Positions 13,305-25,284 of a stretch of DNA of 64,000 nt are shown here, piece by piece (position 1 is the first letter of the stretch; each line of letters starts with the position of its first letter). Both the position numbers and the translations under genes were made by a program. Source of the stretch: Neostapfia colusana (Eukaryota > Streptophyta > Magnoliopsida > Poales > Poaceae). Below the pieces are notes generated by a model. It was not told the DNA's origin. It did no database searches and was given only the letters and a program-made list of their open reading frames with translations. The stretch is taken from contig JASWHV010000002.1 in assembly GCA_030760725.1 (NCBI GenBank), forward strand, positions 63,419,900 to 63,483,899, read 5' to 3'.

Positions 13305-13317
13305 TGGTATCAGAGCC
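13305..13317 (+). other. Primer binding site of element B
   Basis: TGGTATCAGAGCC, four bases after the LTR end, complements the 3' end of the initiator methionine tRNA, the usual primer for this group. The stretch from here to 13517 is non-coding leader. It contains CTAG|GTAGAAATGG near 13342, a possible splice donor. Confidence 0.9.
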
Positions 13318-13517
13318 AAAGTTGCCCGTAGGAACGTTGACCTAGGTAGAAATGGACGTATTTAAGGACCCTATTTTCTTAAAAACTATTCTACAAGGTG
13401 TGGGTTGAAAAGTGTTATTTAATGGGCCATATTATTCATCTTACCCCATCTTTTATTAAAAATAAGATTTTTGTTTAAAATCTTATCTAACTTAATTTTA
13501 AATGCTTTATGTTATAG

Positions 13518-14289
13518 ATGGTTTGCATGATCCGCACTGCCCGCAAGTCCACCGGAGCGAGAGTTCCTGTAGTTGCCCTTGCCCTGAGAGAGGAGAACCG
13601 TTCGGTGACGTATCTCTCCTACGGATTGGCAGTAGGAGGCTTGTTGCGCCGTCTTCGACGCATGCTCCAAGCCGCCGGCAATACCGGCAAGCTAATCATA
13701 CACTATAGCTCCACCAAGGACCATCCGTGAGATGAGGGAAGAATGGAGTTCAGAGATGAGGATTATCCATGAAAATCAGCTGCTCAAGATCCACCGCTCT
13801 CCAGCTTGTCGAGCGACACAGGTCGATGCGGAGAAGGATGTCACCTGGGAGGCAATCACCTGTCAGAGTCACATCTATCGTCGTCACCTGGACAGGACTG
13901 AGTACATGTATGTCCTCCAGCGCGAGAATGGTACAACGGAGTATAAGTACCCGCCAGTGCAGCAAGGGACTTCCCATGAGCACATGGACTTGTGCTTGGA
14001 GGATGCTGCTATGCTTAGCACTCGACTGCAGGAGTGTCAGCAGGAGCTTCAGGATGTTCGTGACACCCTGAAGGAAACCGAGACGTTGCTTCAAGCCTGC
14101 TTGAGGGCGAGAGAAAGAGGAGATGGGAATGAACTGTGTGTCACCGTGAATGACACATGGACTCCTGACTCCCCAGATCGGCGGGCGATTAGGTGTCGTC
14201 ACACTTCTCCACCAGCAGCCTCCCCACCCAAAGCGGAGTCAGAAGGCAGCCGCAATAATGAGGAAGATCCCGAGGAGCCAGCTCAGTGA
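13518..14289 (+). pseudogene. Extra ORF upstream of gag in element B, with a histone H3-tail-like N terminus
   Basis: The ATG at 13518 directly follows TTATGTTATAG, a good splice acceptor. The first frame (13518-13730, 70 codons) opens with a stretch in which residues 7-22, TARKSTGARVPVVALA, match histone H3 residues 6-21 at 10 of 16 positions, in the same register from Met. The rest of that frame is basic (LLRRLRRML) and does not resemble the histone fold. A second frame (13732-14289, 185 codons) follows one base later and probably belonged to the same protein before a frameshift. Its middle (about residues 82-125) has a heptad-like coiled-coil pattern and its tail is rich in Pro, Glu and Ser. 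It holds the same place as the extra ORF of element A. Function is unknown. Extra ORFs before gag are known in plant gypsy elements as a class. Confidence 0.7.
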
Positions 14290-14609
14290 TACGAGTAGTG
14301 TAGAGTCCTTCCCTTAGTTTAGCAGGATGTCGAGTAGTCGAGTCGTTACCTTAGTTAATGGTGTGTTAATACTTGGTGTGTGACGTGAGTTGTGGAAGCC
14401 ATGGGCGTTTGTCCACAACCTCGTCTTCAGGTTGTTTTGCTTTGGTGTGTGAACCCATATGAATTAAGAGTGCATTTATGTTCAAGTAAGACATGAAATC
14501 CTTAGAAAATATGAATGAAATAAGTTCTCAAAATCTTAAAGTTTAAACAAGCAAAAACTGGTAAGTTAATACGTAATGCTTTAAATTAACATCTGGTTAA
14601 TCATGATAG
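14290..14609 (+). other. Spacer between the extra ORF and gag in element B
   Basis: About 320 bp of AT-rich sequence without a coding frame. It ends in AATCATGATAG directly before the gag ATG, so a splice acceptor may sit at its 3' end. Confidence 0.5.
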
Positions 14610-15720
14610 ATGGCCGGAAGAGGAAAGGGTCGTGGTGCCAACCCCGCCAACAACGATGAGGCCGGCAACCCTCATCTTTCTGGAGGCCAAGACAGGGGTG
14701 GTCACCGTGAAGGAGTTGATCCCATCCACCAAATGCTTGAGAATCAAAACCAGCTCATCCAGAACCTGACTCAAGTGGTGGCCAACTTGCACCATGCTCC
14801 GCCTCCACAAGCGGCACCACGCCAACCAAGGTTGAGTGAGTTTCTGGGAACTCAACCTCCAAAGTTTGCAAGTGCTGCTGAACCCCTGGAGGCAGATGAC
14901 TGGCTAAAGACCATTGAGAGCAAGATGAGGATCATACAATGCCAAGGGTATGAGAGGGTGCTGTTTGCCTCTCACCAATTGCATGGACCTGCTGCTGATT
15001 GGTGGACCGCTTACGTGGCCGCCCATCATGACCCTGAGAACATCACATGGGAAGAGCGTAGCTTCCGAAACCATTACATACCAAGGGGTGAACTCAAAAA
15101 CAAGAGGAAGGAGTTCTTGGGATTGCAGCAAGGAAACATGACTGTGAGGGAATACCTTACTAAATTCACTCAACTATCCCGTTATGCCCCACGGGACATA
15201 GAGACTGATGAGCAGAAACAGGACTGTTTCGTGGAAGTACTTACCGCAGAAATGCAGTGTGCAATGTCCTCCAACGAGTATGAAAGCTTCCAAAAGATGG
15301 TGGATGGACAAAACATTTGTTGTAGAAAGGAAGCTGAAGGCCTTGGAAAATGAAAACAAGAGGAAGGCCGGGTGGTCACACCAAGCCTCGGGTAGCAACA
15401 CCCGCCCACGTCTGATGCAGCAACCCGCAGGACAGACGAGCCGTGCTGCGGTACCCTACTCAGCACCGAGAGGGTACAACCCGAACTTCAGGCCTCCGGC
15501 AGCACCAGCACCGTCACAGCGTCAATTTGGACAGCAGCCTCGCCCTACATACCAACCTCGACCAGCAGTACAAGGACCCCCAAACCAACCCCAAGACAAC
15601 AAAGGCCAGGAACCTAAGGTTGGGGTGCAATGCTTTAACTGTTGTGAAGTGGGGCACTAGGCCCATAAGTGCCCAAAGAAGAAGCCCGTACAGCCGCAAC
15701 AGCAGAATGTAATGCGATGA
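14610..15720 (+). pseudogene. gag: Element B gag
   Basis: It starts at ATG 14610 (MAGRGKGRG) and codes the capsid region of Ty3/gypsy gag, with the typical segments EADDWL, LFASHQLHGPAADWW and LTKFTQLSRYAP. A frameshift near 15310-15350 moves the reading frame. The tail then continues through a Pro/Gln-rich stretch to the zinc knuckle, CFNCCEVGH then AHKC. A TAG at 15658-15660 stands inside the knuckle, where related copies have a residue between the two His. A TGA at 15718-15720 lies just before the protease region. Gag would form the capsid and bind RNA. Gag and pol are normally one frame in this group. Confidence 0.9.
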
Positions 15721-15723
15721 CGG

Positions 15724-18700
15724 GTGAACCACGTGACCATGGAAGAAGCGCAAGAGTCACCCGACGTGGTAGTTGGTAAGTTTCCTGCCAATTTACACAT
15801 TACAACTTTGTTGTTTGATTCTGGTGCCACCCACTCGTTCATTGCCCAAGGGTTTGATAAGAAGCATGACCTAGCAACAACACAAATGAACCATGTGCTA
15901 GCAGTAAACTCTCCAGGTGGAGAAATAAGGACAAGACAAGTGTGTCCCAAGGTGAACCTAGACATTAATGGGGTAGTATTTACTGCTAACCTCATAGTGA
16001 TAGATTCACAAGGGATAGATATTATTTTGGGTATGGATTGGTTGACCAATTATAAGGGAATCATCCATTGTTCGACCAGAACGGTGGAACTAACTCACCC
16101 CTGTGGCACAAGAGTAAAGTTCATAACAATACAAGAGCCTAGGAGGGACATTAAATTAAATCAAGTTGAGGTGAAGGTGGAAGAGATCAGGATCATCAGG
16201 GAATATCCAGATGTTTTTCCCAAGGAGTTACCAGGTATGCCTCCCGATCGTGAAGTGGAATTCGCGATTGAGCTAGTGCCTGGAACAGCTTCGATATACA
16301 AGAGACCTTATCAGATGGACTCCAAGCAGCTGGGAGAACTCAAGGATCGTTTAAGAGAATTGACGGAGAAGGGGTATATTCGTCCTAGTTCCTCACCATG
16401 GGGAGCTCCAGTGATATTTGTGCCGAAGAAGGATGGAACCCAAAGGTTATGCGTAGACTACCGTGCCTTGAATGAAGTAACCATCAAGAACAAGTACCCA
16501 TTACCCCGCATTGAAGACTTGTTTGATCAGTTGAGGGGAGCTTGTGTGTTCTCAAAAATTGATCTCAGGTCGGGATACCACCAACTTAAGATAAGGCAAA
16601 CCGATATTCCAAAGACAGCTTTCGTATCTCAGTACGGACTTTATGAATACACCGTCATGCCTTTCAGGCTAACTAATGCCCCGGCATACTTTATGTATCT
16701 CATGAACAAGGTATTCATGGAATATCTGGACAAATTTGTGGTGGTTTTCATAGATGACATTCTCGTCTTCTCCAAAGATGAAGAGGAACATGAGAAACAT
16801 CTAAGGTTGGTGTTGCAGAAGCTGAGGGAACACCAACTATATGCCAAGTTGAGCAAGTGTGAGTTTTGGCTGAAGAGGAGTCCCTTCATAGGACATATCA
16901 TCTCGGAGGGAGGAATCTCCGTAGATCCCGCCAAGATCGAGGATGTACAGAAGTGGAAGACTCCTGAGAATGTCGGGGAAGTTCGAAGCTTCTTGGGATT
17001 GGCTGGATACTATCGACGGTTTATTGAGGGATTCTCTAAGATCTCGAGACCCCTCACCAAACTGTTGGAGAAGGGAATCACATTCACATGGACGCCGCAG
17101 TGCGAGATGAGTTTTCAGGAGTTAAAGAAAAGATTGACAACAGCCCCAGTGCTAGTTATGCCAGATATGCAGAAGAACTTTTCAGTGTACTGTGATGCCT
17201 CTGGAAATTGGTTCGGATGTGTTCTCATGCAAGAAGGGCATGTCGTGGCTTATGCATCCCGGCAGCTCCGGAAGCACGAGAAGAACTATCCTAAACATGA
17301 CCTAGAACTAGCCGCAGTGGTACACGCGTTGAAAATTTGGCGGCACTACTTGATGGGGAATAGGACAGAGATATATACGGATCATAAGTTTAAAGTACAT
17401 TTTCACACAGCCAGATCTCAACCTCAGACAAAGGAGATGGTTAGAGCTAATCAATGACTTTGATGTGGGCATCAACTATCATCCCGGGAAAGCAAACGTC
17501 GTGGCAGATGCTTTAAGTCGGAATGTGCAGGTCAATAAGTTGAGCTTGAAGGACATGCCTGCAGAATTGAAGGACGAAGTTATAAGGCTCAATTTATGCC
17601 TGGTGAATAGTGGTGAAGCCATCGCCATGGAAGTGGACTCCACACTAGAGCGAGACATACGCGAGGGTCAAAAGAATGACGAGAAGATACAAGAAATCAG
17701 ACAACTCATCAAGGAAAATAAAGCCCCTGGTTTCAGCGAGGATGAACAAGGTACGGTATGGCACGGGAAAAGAATCTGTGTGCCTCAAGTAAAGGAGATC
17801 TGCGAATTGATTTTAAAGGAGGCTCACAATTCCGACTATTCCATTCATCCTGGGAGTACGAAGATGTACCAGGACCTCAAGAGCAGGTATTGGTGGTATG
17901 GCATGAAGCGAGATGTCGCGGAACATGTTGCCATATGTGACACATGTCAGTTGGTGAAAGCAGAACATTAACGACCCGCGGGATTATTTCAACCACTCAA
18001 AGTGCCTGAATGGAAATGGGAAGAAATCGGTATGGATTTCACAGTGGGACTACCCCGGACCCAATCAGGATATAATTCGATATGGGTCATCATCGACAGG
18101 CTAACCAAAGTAGCTCATTTCATCCCCGTGAAAGAAAGCTATGGCCGGTCCAAATTAGCGGAGTTGTACATGTCAAGGATCGTGTGTTACCATGGAGTGC
18201 CCAAGAAGATAGTGTCGGATCGAGGGACACAGTTAACCTCAAGGTTCTGGCAAAAGTTGCATGAAACCATGGGAACCCATCTGAATTTTAGCTCTGCCTA
18301 TCATCCCCAAACTGACGGGCAGACGGAAAGAACCAATCATATTCTTTGCACTAAAAAACAATCGGAGATGGGATAAGAACTTACCCTATGCGGAGTTCTC
18401 CTATAACAATAGCTATCAGGCTAGTATGAAGATGTCACCGTTTGAAGCTTTGTATGGGCGGAAGTATAGAACTCCCCTATTTTGGAACCAAACGGGGGAA
18501 AGTAAAGTGTTTGGACCCGAAGTACTACAAGAAGCCGAGGCGAAAGTGAGGGAAATTCGCAACAACTTGAGGATAGCACAGACACGACAAAAGAGCTATG
18601 CCGATGTACGAAGAAGAGAGCTCATTTTCAACGTGGGGGACTATGTCTATCTCAAGGTGTCCCCTATACGAGGACTTCGTCGGTTCCAGGTGAAAGGGAA

Positions 18701-19052
18701 GTTATCACCTCGATACATCGGACCCTTTCAAGTTCTGGAGAGAAAAGGTGAAGTGGCGTATCGACTAGAATTACCGGCTCGCCTATCGGATGTGCATGAC
18801 GTATTCCATGTGTCACAGCTCAAGAAATGTCTGAGAACACCTGAAGAGATGTAACCCATGAATGAGGTTGACGTAGCTGAGGATCTGTCTTATGCCGAGC
18901 AACCATCCAAGATTTTGGAGACAATGGAACGCCTCACAAGAAATAAAAGAATCCAGATGTGCAAGGTGCAGTGAAAGCATCACTCGGAAGAGGAGGCCAC
19001 ATGGGAGCGAGAAGACGAACTCAAGGCACAGTTTCCGGAATTGTTTTCTTAG
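15724..19052 (+). pseudogene. pol: Element B pol: protease, RT, RNase H, integrase, chromodomain
   Basis: Domain order is protease (LLFDSGATHSFI near 15807, active DSGA kept), RT (FIDD at 16747-16758), RNase H (YCDAS, LELAAV), integrase HHCC (H-H-CDTC) and DDE (GMDF, SDRG, QTER), and a C-terminal chromodomain ending FPELFS and TAG at 19050-19052. Breaks are a short deletion frameshift near 17389, TAA at 17969-17971 right after the zinc site, an internal deletion near 18345 just after the catalytic Glu that shifts frame, TAA at 18852-18854, and TGA at 18969-18974 in the chromodomain where Trp is expected (WKHHSEEE in B'). The order PR-RT-RH-IN plus chromodomain is diagnostic of a chromovirus. 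The copy is dead, but most catalytic residues remain. Confidence 0.93.
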
Positions 19053-19080
19053 AACCACCAATCTCGAGGACGAGATTTCT

Positions 19081-19097
19081 TTTAAGGGGGGTAGAGC
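19081..19097 (+). other. Polypurine tract of element B
   Basis: TTTAAGGGGGGTAGAGC stands directly before the 3' LTR. The same motif is seen in B' on the minus strand. Confidence 0.88.
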
Positions 19098-22000
19098 TGT
19101 AACACCCCAAAATCCTGTTAAGAGGGGAATTTAAAATTTTTCGTACGTATTGCATGGGCTGCAGAAATTCAAATTTAGTTGGAATTCAAATTCAAATTCA
19201 AACCAGATAAGAAATGGAAAAAGAAAAACAGAAAAAAAACCGGCCAGTGGGCCGAAACCCACCAGCCGGCCCACCCCACCCCGCGCCAGCCCGCAGTCAC
19301 GCGCCCTGTTCCCTTTCTCGCTGACGTGTGGGGCACGCCATCCTTCTTCCTCCTCGCGCCCGCGCTCGGCCGGCCGGGATCCTTCTCTCCTCCGAATCAA
19401 AACCGCCCCGGATACTCGCGTATCCCAGCCGAATTTCCATTCTGGACGACGCAAACTCGATGACAACCGAACGCTGCCCCTCCCCGGCTATATAAACACC
19501 GGATCTCCCCGATTTTCACCCACGATCAGCCTTTTTCCTTCCTGTGAGAACCCGAGTTTCTCCGGCCAATTTCGCTCGATCTTCGCTCGGGATTTCTGAT
19601 CTAACGCGCTGATCTTGATCCACCGCCTCCGGGGAATCACGCAGGTGCAGAAAACTCGGTGGTTTGCGCCTCAAACACAGCGCCGACGAGCCTCGCCGTG
19701 AATTTATCTCGGACCTCGTCGCCGACCGCTTTCCAAGACCTCCGAGCTCAAGAAAACCCCCGAGGTGAGATCCCCAACCTCCCCTCTACCGATCTATGCC
19801 ATGAAATTCCAGTTTTAGGAAGAATTGACGAAGATCCGAAGCTCTCCGGCGAGATCGCCGCTTCCCTCCGCCGCGCGGCGCCGGGCAGCGCCGCCCGCGC
19901 TCAACCAGAGCGACGTGGCCGCTTGTGCGCCATCTATTTTAAATCGCACGGTAGAATTTAAATCCCCGCGTACCGGTTTGACGTTATAATCTCAGCCGTC
20001 TGTTTTAAATCGGACGGTCCACGTCAGCCCCGCGTTATAAAGGCCGGGATTCATACGCGCTACCCCCTGGGGATCTCGGAAAATACGAGTTAGCCTTGGA
20101 AACTTCAGATCTAGCCCCTGAAACTTCAGAAATTCATGTAAATTCAATTAAAAATCAGTTTTAGCCCCTGGACTTAATAAAAATTAGGAAAACCCCTCTG
20201 TTATGTGTAGTTAGACCCCTGGAAATTTATAAAATAATATAATAGACCCTTTGATGGGGTAAGGTTGCCTTTTTAACCTTATATAATATTAAATTTCGGA
20301 ATTGGACTATGAAATTAAGATTTAAATTTAAAAAGAGTGAGGCACACACATTATAAATTCAAGTTTAAACCCTACTAACAATTGGAAAGCTTTAGAATGA
20401 GCTAAAAATAAATTTTAGGCTGAAATGAAATCTGTTTGGGTGTGTTCATGTTTAATTAGATATAGAAACACATTTTTAGGCTAGGAAATAATTCTGAAAA
20501 TTGGTAAAATAAATGTAAAATAATTCAGAAGTTCAAAAATATATTATTTACTATTTTAGATCAGAACCTATTCTGTTTAGATGATGTGTCTTACTATTGT
20601 CATAATAAAGTTCACAATTAGGTATAGAAAGTAAATCTTAAAATATAGGAAAATAGGTATGCATAACTAGAAAATGATAAATGAAATCTCCAAAACCCAA
20701 AGATTTCAGTTTAGGATTTGGTAGAAGGTCTGAAAACCCATTTGGAAGAGGAAAATACCGTCCATGCATATTTGGTAGCTAAGATGTGTATCAATTGAAT
20801 AAAGGAATTTGTTTAAATTAGAAATTCATATATAGTGTGCAAACAATAAATCTGAATACAAAAGTAAGAAATCATATGCACATGTTTAAAAGTGCATGTA
20901 AGCCCAAAATCAACACACATAGAGTAACCACAACACATAGAAACGTGAATGATTTTCATAAATGTCAATGTGTAGTTTGTATGAAGTGAAAGTGTGAACT
21001 ATGTCTTATGGATTGTTGTTTTCTTTTGCTATGTGTGATGGTATGAGTAGAACCTGCTCCAGAGCAAGTTCTTCCTTTCCATGATCAGGACTATCCATTC
21101 CAAGAGCAGCAAGAAGAAGGCAAGTGTCCTTGACCACTTTGATCCTATACTAGGATGTGTAGATAGAATTATTTGCATTGTCAATTGAAATATGAAACCC
21201 ATGCTAGGAAGTTTCCCTAGAATTGCATTACCTTGTTTCCTTGTAGCTTGGGTTGGGATTTATTTTATCATGTCATTTATTTATATGCTTATGATTAGCC
21301 ATGCTTAGAATGGGATAATTGGGATATGAGATCATCAATTTATTTACCTTATTCTCGAATGAGATATTATGAGTTATGTAGAGGTAGGGATCGAGGCAAG
21401 TTGGATGATTTGGTTGGTGCTGGATGCACAAGACTCGGGTTTGTGTTTAGTACTTGCCTGGATCCTAAGGACCGGTTCATGAAGCATGTAACCTGGCTTT
21501 ACCGTGCCAACCACATGCTGAGATGGGGCAGCATGACCAATTAATTAGGTGTATCCGCGGCGTAGTATGGGTGTGTTGGATGGTGCGGGGAGTAGGTGTC
21601 AGCTGGACTACCATATGAACCGCATGGCTCAAGAGGGGGCCACTGTAGCGGGGTTGGAGCCTTTTGTATGCTGTTAGGGGTGAAACCTCAGTGGGCCCAC
21701 GCTCATCGGGAATTCCTTTGTAAAGGCTTCGTAGTGATCTCCCGGCTACACACCTGGGAAGTGTGAATGTGGTTCGTAGCCACTGGCATAATGGAGGTTC
21801 TTTTATTCCACCCGGCAACGGGGGATGAAATCACTACATGTGGGTACAGTGGTGCAAACTCTGCAGAGTCAAAACTGTCATGACAGCCGTGCTCACGGTC
21901 AAGAGCGGCTTGGACTTATTCATGATTAGAGGATTGATGACTTTGGAAGTTGAGGATGTTAAGCGGGGAGCTTAACATTGGAAATGATGTTATGGTTATT

Positions 22001-22520
22001 TAATTAGGATGATGGGTTGGGAGATTGGGACCATTTCACCTATGTAGTAATGTAGGTGCTTAATAAGCTAAGGTTATAGGTATTAATTGCGTAGTGCTTT
22101 AACCATGAGTTCAACCTCTCCTTGTTCTAGCCATGCATGATATAACTTTCCCACACTTGCTGAGTACCATCGGTACTCAAACTTGCATATTTGTTGGTTT
22201 ATATTGCTGCTCAGGTCAAGAGAATGATGTGGTGTTTAATGATCAAGATTTCGTGCCCGAAGAAGTTTTCTAGGTTCACGGAGTCCCCCGGGCAACGCCT
22301 GTGACGGAGCCCACAAGAATAATATTCCGCTGCTATTTTATCTACATGTTATGAACTTATTATCGTCCATCGAGACAGATACTATGTAAGACTTATTTAC
22401 ATTCGACACCTGGCTTGTAATAAATGATGCTTCACTATTTGTCATCACATGTATGAGAAAATGATCCTGGCATAAATGTGATATTCACTTGGTTGTTCTT
22501 CGGAAAAACCCGGTGCGACA
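19098..22520 (+). mobile_element. Element B 3' LTR (3423 bp)
   Basis: It has the same ends as the 5' LTR and about 105 bp extra near its start. A TATA box (TATATAAA) lies at 19489-19496. The exon-like segments are present: donor after 19764, exon 21051-21119 followed by GCAAGT, and the last exon 22215-22273 with TAG. The ATG of exon 1 is GTG here (19698). Confidence 0.93.
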
Positions 22521-22606
22521 GAAGTGGTATCAGAGCCAAGGTTGCCCGTAGGAACGTGGACCTAGGTAGAAATGGACGTATTTAAGGACCCTATTTTCTT
22601 AAAAAC
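22521..22606 (+). mobile_element. Stub of a second B internal region (PBS plus 86 bp)
   Basis: After the right-hand LTR the sequence repeats the B leader, including the PBS at 22525-22537. It matches 13301-13386 with few changes, then breaks at 22606 into element A sequence. A true 3' LTR should be followed by target DNA, so a second B copy once followed and was deleted. Confidence 0.9.
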
Positions 22607-22822
22607 AGTAGGTAATTGATGTGACGCATGAATAATTTGCACAACATTCACATATATTGATAAAGCAGAAACTTTATACAAGATACATTAGTCTCGGGTC
22701 TACGAGAAGTTGTGCTCGTGTCGTCACTACCTATACATACGCTACTGTCTACACGACATGTCACCGATTACAAATGTTTGGGTTACATCACCCTTGCTGC
22801 CCTACTTGGCAACAGTAACCCA

Positions 22823-23785
22823 CTACTCGGAGTAGAACTCGACCTCCTGTGGGTCGTCTTCCTCCGGTACCTCTGCTGGTGGCTCTGGGTCTACAACCCC
22901 CTCTTATGGCTCGGGTTCTCCCATTGCTGGAAGACCCAAGACCACGGGTACGGCAACTACCACCGGTATGCCCATCACCGGAGGTACGAGGTCCTGCAAC
23001 GTGTGCACCTCATCCATGGCCTGGTTGTAGTCCTCTTCCCAACCTTGCCGTTCCTCAATAGCATCGTCCCGCTCTTGAGTAAGGACCTCATTCCGCTGGG
23101 TCAGAGCCTGCACCTGTTCTTGGAACGCCGCAATGTCGACACGGCCTTTCTTCTTCGCCTTCTTCAGACGATGCAACTGATTATGTTGTTCGTTCAGTCG
23201 CTTAATCGTCAGAAGAAGCACATTGCGGAGTGCGCTGTGAGCACTTTCGAAGTGGTCTCCACGGCTAGTACTTTCTTTAGGTCTCGCAGCAAGACCCTCC
23301 GTATGGACAGTTTGGTTGTCCATCACGGCCTTTCCTGCTTTCAAATGGAGGCTGAGGATCGCTTCCGCGGGGTTGTACCTTGGGCAACCCGGATCGGTTG
23401 CCTCCCTGTACCTCCCTTCCCACACATGATTAGCCCGTCCCTCCACCGGAACGAGCGCGTATGGAGTACCCTCCATAGATCACACGTGTAGTTGGCAGAA
23501 ACGCGACATGGCGTCGCGGGCTGCCACTTGCCACATTCCTTCCAGCTGTCTACCTCTCACCGTAACGGTGAACGGCGCCCAACCGGGTGGCATAGGTCCT
23601 GCAGGAACTTCGACATGGATCGTGCACGTCTTGTTCCCCTCCTCGCCTTCTTCCTTGGTGAAGTACTGCGGCATCTTACTGTACGCAAAATATTGAAGCA
23701 TTTGCCTCAATGTTTCCGGATAGCCGTTATGGTGAGAACAGTGGGACACCACCCACCCGTTCTCCATCTGTTTATCCGCTGTCAT
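22823..23785 (-). pseudogene. Extra ORF upstream of gag in element A (coiled-coil, acidic tail)
   Basis: The minus-strand ATG at 23785 directly follows TTTTTACAG, a splice-acceptor-like sequence. One frame runs to TAG at 22823-22825, broken by TGA at 23480-23482 and TAA at 22904-22906. The N-terminal 100 residues hold Cys/His pairs and a Trp-rich segment (PPGWAPFTVTVRG). The middle has a long Glu/Gln/Leu-rich coiled coil (KKAKKKGR, then QEQVQALTQRNEVLTQERDD). The C-terminal tail is strongly acidic (EEDDPQEVEFYSE). I do not recognise a known domain. Its place matches the extra ORF of element B and both carry a coiled coil, but I see no clear sequence match between them. Role unknown. Confidence 0.65.
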
Positions 23786-25272
23786 CTGTAAAAACATATT
23801 TGAGAAATGTCAAATATTTATTTGAATCAGTAAACCATTGAGTTATAACATAATACATGTCATTGAACTCATAAAACTTGGAAACATAGTTCAAATTTAA
23901 ACAAATTTGACAGCTGATCTGCTGTCCAACATGACAGCCCTGACCAGATTCCATTTCAACCTGATTTAGGCCATGCTAAAAGCAAAACCAATTCTGGAGC
24001 TCAACATAAAAGTTAAATCTAACTTCAATAGCTTTCCAGAAAGTATTTGCTTGGCCTAATATCTGTCCTGGTTCAAAAGTTATGAGATGTCAATGTTAAC
24101 AGAATTTCTGGAGAAAATTGGACAGCACCTCCCTGCTTTAGGTACTGATTTGATCCAGGAATTCCAGTTAATGCTACCCCAAATCTGACAAAACTTTATG
24201 TTACAAAGTTGTAACTTATCTCATGAACTTTTCAGAACTACTTCATTTTCTATTTTTGGATTTTTATGCAGAAGTTATGCTCAATTTACAGAGAGTTACA
24301 GAGAGTTTTTGTTCTGCCCTGTTTTCTGGACAGTTTCCACTCTACTGCATGTTTCAATTGGTCAAGGGATGAAACACCTCTGTACCTTAACAGGAAAGTT
24401 GTAAAGCTCTTCCAAAGATTTCCAGAAATGTATCATATGACCCCAAACTCGAAATAACTCAACCTCTAACCTCTGATTAACTTTAGCATTAATTCAGCTG
24501 AAAACAGGGGGCTCTGTCCTTAGTAGCCTATAAGTTGAAAACTTGTTAACTTTGAATATCCTGATTAAGGGAAGGAGTTACATCAATGTTTTAGTGCTCC
24601 GGATTAAAACTTTCAAGTTTTACAATGCAGTTTCTCATTTAATGGGGTGTGACGTCGATGCGTCACCAGATCATGTCGGTACTACCTCCTCACAAAGAAA
24701 AAACATATACCGGACTTAGCCGGCTTCGTTATTTCAGTGGCACTAAGCGTCTCTCGCACATGGATGATACGCGTCTACCGTTTCGTGGTTAGACTACCTG
24801 CAGATAACTCACACAATCGTCAGATTCGGCTGCACACCGAGCCCGGTATCCATACAGTCCGTACACCCGGCCGTCATCACTCGCCTGGATGTTCTCAAGC
24901 CAAACATGCCTTGAGCTACGTGTTCATATTACTGACCACATGACGGGGTCTCCCAAATTGCACCACACACGCCGGGGACAGACGTTGCTCGAATACCCCA
25001 AACGACATGAAGAGTCGTAGAGGATACCAAAGTGGGTCGGGTTACCTGCCACCCGTGGGGCTCCACTTTTCAACTTGTGCGCACTGGTGGACAGCGCTTA
25101 CATGCACCCCCCAAGACATAAAGCGTCCCGAGATGCACGATTTTCCGACATGAGCAAATAGGTTAGTATGCAACTTTCTATACACTAATAACATCCTTAT
25201 ATGGGCTACTAACTCATACCTCACTGGATTTTTGAAACAGATGACCTTTGTAGTGCGTTAAAACTTGATTGA

Positions 25273-25284
25273 GCTCTAATACCA
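25273..25284 (-). other. Primer binding site of element A
   Basis: On the minus strand TGGTATTAGAGC follows the LTR end after a short spacer. It is the initiator-Met-tRNA type site with one transition. The A' copy at 63767 has the unchanged form. Confidence 0.85.

Larger units (their letters stand above)
9981..22520 (+). mobile_element. Element B: complete Ty3/gypsy chromovirus (Tekay-like)
   Basis: The order is 5' LTR 9981-13300, PBS 13305, extra ORF 13518-14289, gag 14610, pol to 19052, PPT 19081 and 3' LTR 19098-22520. It is inserted on the plus strand in the RT region of minus-strand element A. The left flank is gcttc. The right LTR is followed not by a target duplication but by another PBS and 86 bp of B leader. 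Hand comparison of about 190 aligned LTR bases (11821 versus 21041 onward) shows six differences, so B is younger than A. The coding region carries several stops and frameshifts. Confidence 0.93.

Noticed and set aside
13750..14202. 150-codon minus-strand frame
   Set aside because: It is the complement of the B extra ORF, which fits the position and strand of the element.
22712..23491. 259-codon plus-strand frame
   Set aside because: It is the complement of the element A extra ORF, whose composition, coiled coil and start context favour the minus strand.
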